DNA from: Candidatus Peribacteraceae bacterium
GTDB lineage: Bacteria > Patescibacteriota > Gracilibacteria > Peribacterales > Peribacteraceae
DNA length: 53,425 nt
Direction of reading: 5' to 3'
NCBI GenBank assembly: GCA_028711445.1
Contig: JAQTSD010000006.1
Coordinates: 1 to 53,425, forward strand
Positions 50,305 to 53,425 of the stretch are shown here, piece after piece. A program made the translations under genes and the position numbers. Numbering within the stretch: the stretch's first letter is position 1; every line of letters begins with the position of its first letter. The notes beneath the pieces were generated by a model. It was not told the DNA's origin and searched no databases. It was given only the letters and a program-made list of their open reading frames with translations.

Positions 50305-50519
50305 GCCACCTTTGTCCGGCGACAAAGGTGGCGCCCCGCCCGTACCGAACGTCGGTACGTTCGGGCGGGCAAAACGCCGGCGCGCCAAAGCCCCTCCACC
50401 CGGCCCTGCGCCTCCTCGTCGACCCCTCCAAGGATTCGGTATCGACTCGTCGGCAATGCTGTCCCGCAGCCGCGGGACAGCAGGGCCTTCCCCTTCACCC
50501 CCCGTGGCGCGCCAACCAA
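50305..50519. repeat. Structured dispersed repeat, subtype B, copy 3
   Basis: Starts with a perfect 12-bp hairpin GCCACCTTTGTC-CGGC-GACAAAGGTGGC, then nested CCCGCCCG...CGGGCGGG with GTACCGA/TCGGTAC inside. The outer stem is GGCGCGCCA (50379-50387) with TGGCGCGCC (50505-50513). The internal hairpin is CTGTCCCGC/GCGGGACAG. The middle (CCTCCTCGTCGACCCCTCCAAGGATTCGG) is shared with subtype A. Confidence 0.85.
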
Positions 50520-50572
50520 CCCACATTCGTCGCGTCGTACCACGGCGGCTCGCAGGGTATCGAGAATGAGAC

Positions 50573-51991
50573 CTACGTCTCCTTTCTCAAATCTTCATTC
50601 CATGCCAAGAGCAAGGTGACGATCGTCACGATGATGGGGGCGAGCTGGATCAGACCGCGCGCGTAGCCCGTTTGATAGACGGCTTCCGTTGAGAGGAATG
50701 TGAACAAGTACAATGTCAGCTGGCCAGTGTAGAGGATGAGAAAGAAGATACTGAAGAGCAAGATTGGTGAACGGAATGCCTCCGTGCGGCGCCACAGCAG
50801 AAGACCGATGAAGATCGGGAAGAGGAAGATCCAATTTCCTTCGAAGAACGTGTTGATCCAGACGGCGGTGGGGACGCCTTCCTGCCAGGCGATCTGAAGG
50901 CCGCTTATGGCATGGGCATTGCCGAACGTGAGGCCGTTTGCCCATTTGAAACCGATCCATGGGAAGGCGATCAGTGCGAACCACAGGAGGTGCCACAGCG
51001 CGCCGCGAATGGCGTTCGGGAAGGAGAGTCTCCCGGTTCTGACAAGCCAGAAAAGCACGGCGGCAGTGAGGACGATGAGGAGCGGGATGAACAGCAGCAG
51101 GGCTTCGTTCTTCGTGAAGACGAGCAGCGCGAGTGCGACGCCGCTTAAGCGAAGCCAACTCAAACGCTTGGCGGATGATGGAGCGAGAGTCGCGAGGAAG
51201 AGCAGCCCGATGGCTGCGAAGAGGTGAACCGAGAGGAAGATATCGGCGTAGGGACTCGTCGCCTGAATGAGCTCCAGCGGGAGGCTTGCGAGCAGGTACG
51301 TCCCGATGAGCGCCCAGAGCGTTCCCGCCGCGCGCCTCAGGAGTGCGAAGACGAGGAGGAGCACCGCCACGTACCAAAGTAAATGTACGCCGTTCACGAG
51401 AGCCTCATTCCACGTCCCTGCGAGCGAGGCGACCATGGTTTTCACCATCGACACGGTTGGCGGGTAGGACCCGATTCCCTCCGCGCCGGTGTGGTCGCCC
51501 GAAAAGTCGATGACGAATTTTTTCAGGACGAAGAAAACCTTCCCGCGGAAGTTCCAGTTGTCGACAACGTCGTCGAATGCGGGAGGGGTGAGCAGGAGGA
51601 AGGTGGCGGCTGCGAAGGCGGTTTTGAGGAGGGTCCACAGGCCGAGTCCGCCGAAGCAGTACAGAGCCCAACGTGGCAGGCGGATGCCCGATGGAGGAGG
51701 AGTGAGAGGAGGAGGGGATGGCCAGTGGCGGCGCAGCACCAGCCAGGGGATTCCGAGGACGGTGACAAGACCCAGTTGCACCGCGAGGAATCCTGCCCGC
51801 CTAAAAGAGATTGTATGCAGGAGGTGAACGCAGAAGGTGACGAACATCGTTCCCGTGAGGCCGAAGACGAAGCCCAACATCCAACGCTCCAGTGGCGTGA
51901 GCACCGGAGTGTTTCCTTCAACGAGGCGTACCAACAGCCACCCAACGAGGGTGGGGAGCCCTATCCCGATGGCGAACCACAGCAGTATCAT
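50573..51991 (-). CDS. Polytopic membrane protein, probable GT-C-type glycosyltransferase
   Basis: A 472-residue protein with about 12 membrane helices. An acidic motif DDVVDNWNFRGKVFF sits in the first large outside loop, the position of the catalytic aspartates of GT-C enzymes (ArnT/PMT-like), which transfer sugars from lipid-phosphate donors outside the cell. Also visible is GIGSYPPTVSMVKTM. No family can be named with certainty. Its start overlaps the stop of the 51988 gene by 4 bp (ATGA), so they are translationally coupled and probably work together in surface polysaccharide or glycoprotein synthesis. Confidence 0.72.
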   Translation of the reverse strand: MILLWFAIGIGLPTLVGWLLVRLVEGNTPVLTPLERWMLGFVFGLTGTMFVTFCVHLLHTISFRRAGFLAVQLGLVTVLGIPWLVLRRHWPSPPPLTPPPSGIRLPRWALYCFGGLGLWTLLKTAFAAATFLLLTPPAFDDVVDNWNFRGKVFFVLKKFVIDFSGDHTGAEGIGSYPPTVSMVKTMVASLAGTWNEALVNGVHLLWYVAVLLLVFALLRRAAGTLWALIGTYLLASLPLELIQATSPYADIFLSVHLFAAIGLLFLATLAPSSAKRLSWLRLSGVALALLVFTKNEALLLFIPLLIVLTAAVLFWLVRTGRLSFPNAIRGALWHLLWFALIAFPWIGFKWANGLTFGNAHAISGLQIAWQEGVPTAVWINTFFEGNWIFLFPIFIGLLLWRRTEAFRSPILLFSIFFLILYTGQLTLYLFTFLSTEAVYQTGYARGLIQLAPIIVTIVTLLLAWNEDLRKET

Positions 51992-53151
51992 GGCTTGAGC
52001 TCAAGAAGGAGGCCAAAATTGGGGAAGGTGCGGATCACGGAGGCTGAACCGGCGACGATCTTCCCATCCACGACGAAATGGCCCTCTTCGTCGATACCCG
52101 CATCCGGTCGTCCGTATACGAGAGCGAGCGAGGATTCAGTGATGGGTTCCTGTGGCAGAGGCTGAGGGAGCGATGGATAGGTTTCATAACGTGCGGTGGC
52201 AAGGAAGAAGTTCTCGCCTCTCGGTCCGACGAACAGGTACGAAGGTGTTTTCTGAAGGTCCGGGCGCACAGTCTCGAGCACATCGTAGAAGTTCTGGAAG
52301 ATGCGGAATGAGCGATTGCCTGGTTTGGCCATGACGTATGACTGCCAATCTGTTCGTGCGTAAGAGAGGATCTCTGCTCCCATACGCAGGTCATAGAAGA
52401 CCCAGAGTCCTGCTACAATGAGGAAGAAGAGAACGAGAGGCCGCGGGCGCATCGTCGTCCCGCGGCGTGCGAGCAGGAAGCAACACAGCGCTGCGAAAGC
52501 GGCGAGGACATAGAAGACCGCGTTCGCGGAGTAGGCGATGGGCGGATCGGTATTGGCCATCTGCATGCGTGCGATCGGCGTGAAGGTGAGGAGCGGTCCC
52601 CACACGAAGTTCACGCTGTGCACGTTCAAAGTGTCGAACGTCCAGAACGACTTGATCGCCTCCAGGAGTTTCTCGAACGGGTTCCAGTGGAGGAACTCCA
52701 CTCTTCGGATGAGCAAATCCGTTCCTTTGGGGAAGGCGAACCCCAGGCGTTGCGATCGCCCCGGCCATTCCGAGATCGTCGTCAGGTCTACGGAGGTGGT
52801 GCGCGGCATCGAATCCGCTTTGATGAGGAATGGGAGCTGTAGATAGGAGTTCTGTGCTATGGAGGGGTTCAGCCACGCGAAGACGATTTCCATATCATTC
52901 GCCGTGAGTGTTTCGATGCGCAGCGCATCGATAGGGAAGGAGATCGTGTTTGGGCGTGCGATTAATCCTTCGCTGGTCGTCAGGATGCGGAGCCCCTCCG
53001 TCGTCGGGATCGGTTGCTGACTCAAGTCGCGCACTTCCCAATCGCCTGGGCCGGATCCTCCAATGAAGTTCCACACTTCCGACTGCATCGCCGCAGCAGG
53101 CAGCGGGAGCGTGAGGAGGAAGAGGAGGAGAAGGAGGGTTTTGAGTCTCAC
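51988..53151 (-). CDS. Membrane protein with signal peptide, partner of the GT-C-like gene
   Basis: 387 residues. The signal peptide is MRLKTLLLLLFLLTLPLPAAAMQ. A beta-rich outside domain spans about 25-190 (WNFIGGSGPGDWEVRDLSQQ..., like carbohydrate-binding jellyroll modules), then two membrane helices (about 210-255) and a C-terminal domain. The start is GTG 53151, preceded by TGATATACT (extended -10) seven bases upstream. The first part could bind glycans. It overlaps the GT-C-like gene by 4 bp. Function unknown beyond this context. Confidence 0.7.
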   Translation of the reverse strand: MRLKTLLLLLFLLTLPLPAAAMQSEVWNFIGGSGPGDWEVRDLSQQPIPTTEGLRILTTSEGLIARPNTISFPIDALRIETLTANDMEIVFAWLNPSIAQNSYLQLPFLIKADSMPRTTSVDLTTISEWPGRSQRLGFAFPKGTDLLIRRVEFLHWNPFEKLLEAIKSFWTFDTLNVHSVNFVWGPLLTFTPIARMQMANTDPPIAYSANAVFYVLAAFAALCCFLLARRGTTMRPRPLVLFFLIVAGLWVFYDLRMGAEILSYARTDWQSYVMAKPGNRSFRIFQNFYDVLETVRPDLQKTPSYLFVGPRGENFFLATARYETYPSLPQPLPQEPITESSLALVYGRPDAGIDEEGHFVVDGKIVAGSASVIRTFPNFGLLLELKP

Positions 53152-53167
53152 GGGAAATAGTATATCA
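53152..53167 (-). promoter_or_regulatory. Extended -10 promoter, near-leaderless GTG start
   Basis: TGA-TATACT (53159-53167) then seven bases to GTG 53151. Confidence 0.6.
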
Positions 53168-53186
53168 GCAAGCTCTTAAAATCTTT

Positions 53187-53362
53187 GCCACCTTTGGTAG
53201 GCGACTTTGGTGGCGCCAAAACGCCGGCGCGCCAAAGCCCCTCCACCCGGCCCCGTGCCTCCTCGTCGACCCCTCCAAGGATTCGGTATCGACTCGTCGG
53301 CAATGCTGTCCCGCAGCCGCGGGACAGCAGGGCATTCCCCTTCACCCCCCGTGGCGCGCCAT
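53187..53362. repeat. Structured dispersed repeat, subtype B, copy 4
   Basis: Same core and outer GGCGCGCCA/TGGCGCGCC stem and CTGTCCCGC/GCGGGACAG hairpin as the copy at 50305. The 5' hairpin is damaged (GCCACCTTTGGT...GACTTTGGTGGC) and the nested GC hairpin is absent. Confidence 0.85.
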
Positions 53363-53372
53363 CCCTCCTCAA

Positions 53373-53425
53373 TTACGCTGCCAGCGTCGCCACTGCGATG
53401 TCCGCTGGGCCGCCCGAGGGCGTCG
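53373..53425 (-). CDS. Partial CDS, C-terminal end only
   Basis: The minus-strand frame reads ...TPSGGPADIAVATLAA-TAA and runs off the right edge. Only 17 residues are visible, too few to assign a family. The stop lies 11 bp from the structured repeat. Confidence 0.35.
   Translation of the reverse strand, partial: TPSGGPADIAVATLAA

Overview
The window looks like a chromosomal segment of a Patescibacteria/CPR-type bacterium, possibly of the Peregrinibacteria/Peribacteria kind. This is inferred from the gene mix: TrmB-type regulators, a deoxyhypusine-synthase-like protein, small SpeD homologues, PilT, and many genes whose -10 box lies only 6-7 nt before the start codon. UGA is used as a stop throughout. 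The core is GC-rich and is interrupted by clearly AT-richer islands.

Layout. 1-10.0 kb: FkbM methyltransferase, lipoprotein, ligA, a small chorismate-mutase-like protein, a frameshifted DUF559 gene, pilT plus a sensor kinase, and an AT-rich orphan gene of unknown function. 10.2-10.7 kb: a Phd/RelE-type toxin-antitoxin pair. 10.9-23.8 kb: two large surface-type proteins with identical LamG-containing N-termini but different C-terminal enzyme modules (papain-like and lipase-like). Each is followed by a membrane or membrane-anchored protein that could be its immunity partner. Interspersed are sensor proteins (a TrmB-HTH/transmembrane sensor and a histidine kinase), an EamA transporter and pseudogene relics. 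23.8-30.3 kb: a SpeD-like/DHS-like polyamine operon, an HD hydrolase, ogt, a large unknown protein and a second SpeD-like gene. 30.4-40.4 kb: hppA proton pyrophosphatase, aquaporin, nitronate-monooxygenase-like flavoprotein, PfkB-like kinase, DEAD-box helicase, and tyrA preceded by a candidate tyrosine attenuator (leader peptide plus terminator).

40.4-48.8 kb is the most unusual part. It is an AT-rich array of same-strand genes lying immediately 3' of tRNA-Asn. The units are separated by seven copies of two repeats whose ends resemble the 3' end of the tRNA (CCAGnnnGnnGAGCCA), and several units carry their own TTGACA promoter directly after the repeat. The cargo includes TspO, an SF2 helicase, a protein with six tandem ~65-residue repeats, a methyltransferase-like protein and small unknowns. 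This looks like a tRNA-anchored cassette or integrative-element array.

48.9-53.4 kb: a TRM11-like methyltransferase and two overlapping membrane-protein genes (probable GT-C-type glycosyltransferase and partner). A structured ~180-bp repeat occurs four times (27.2, 29.4, 50.3 and 53.2 kb) in two sequence subtypes whose outer stems differ in a base-pair-preserving way.

The best candidates for undescribed biology are the tRNA-Asn cassette array, the modular effector/putative-immunity pairs with their domain-swapped sensors, and the tyrA attenuator. All functions are read from sequence only; no searches were run.
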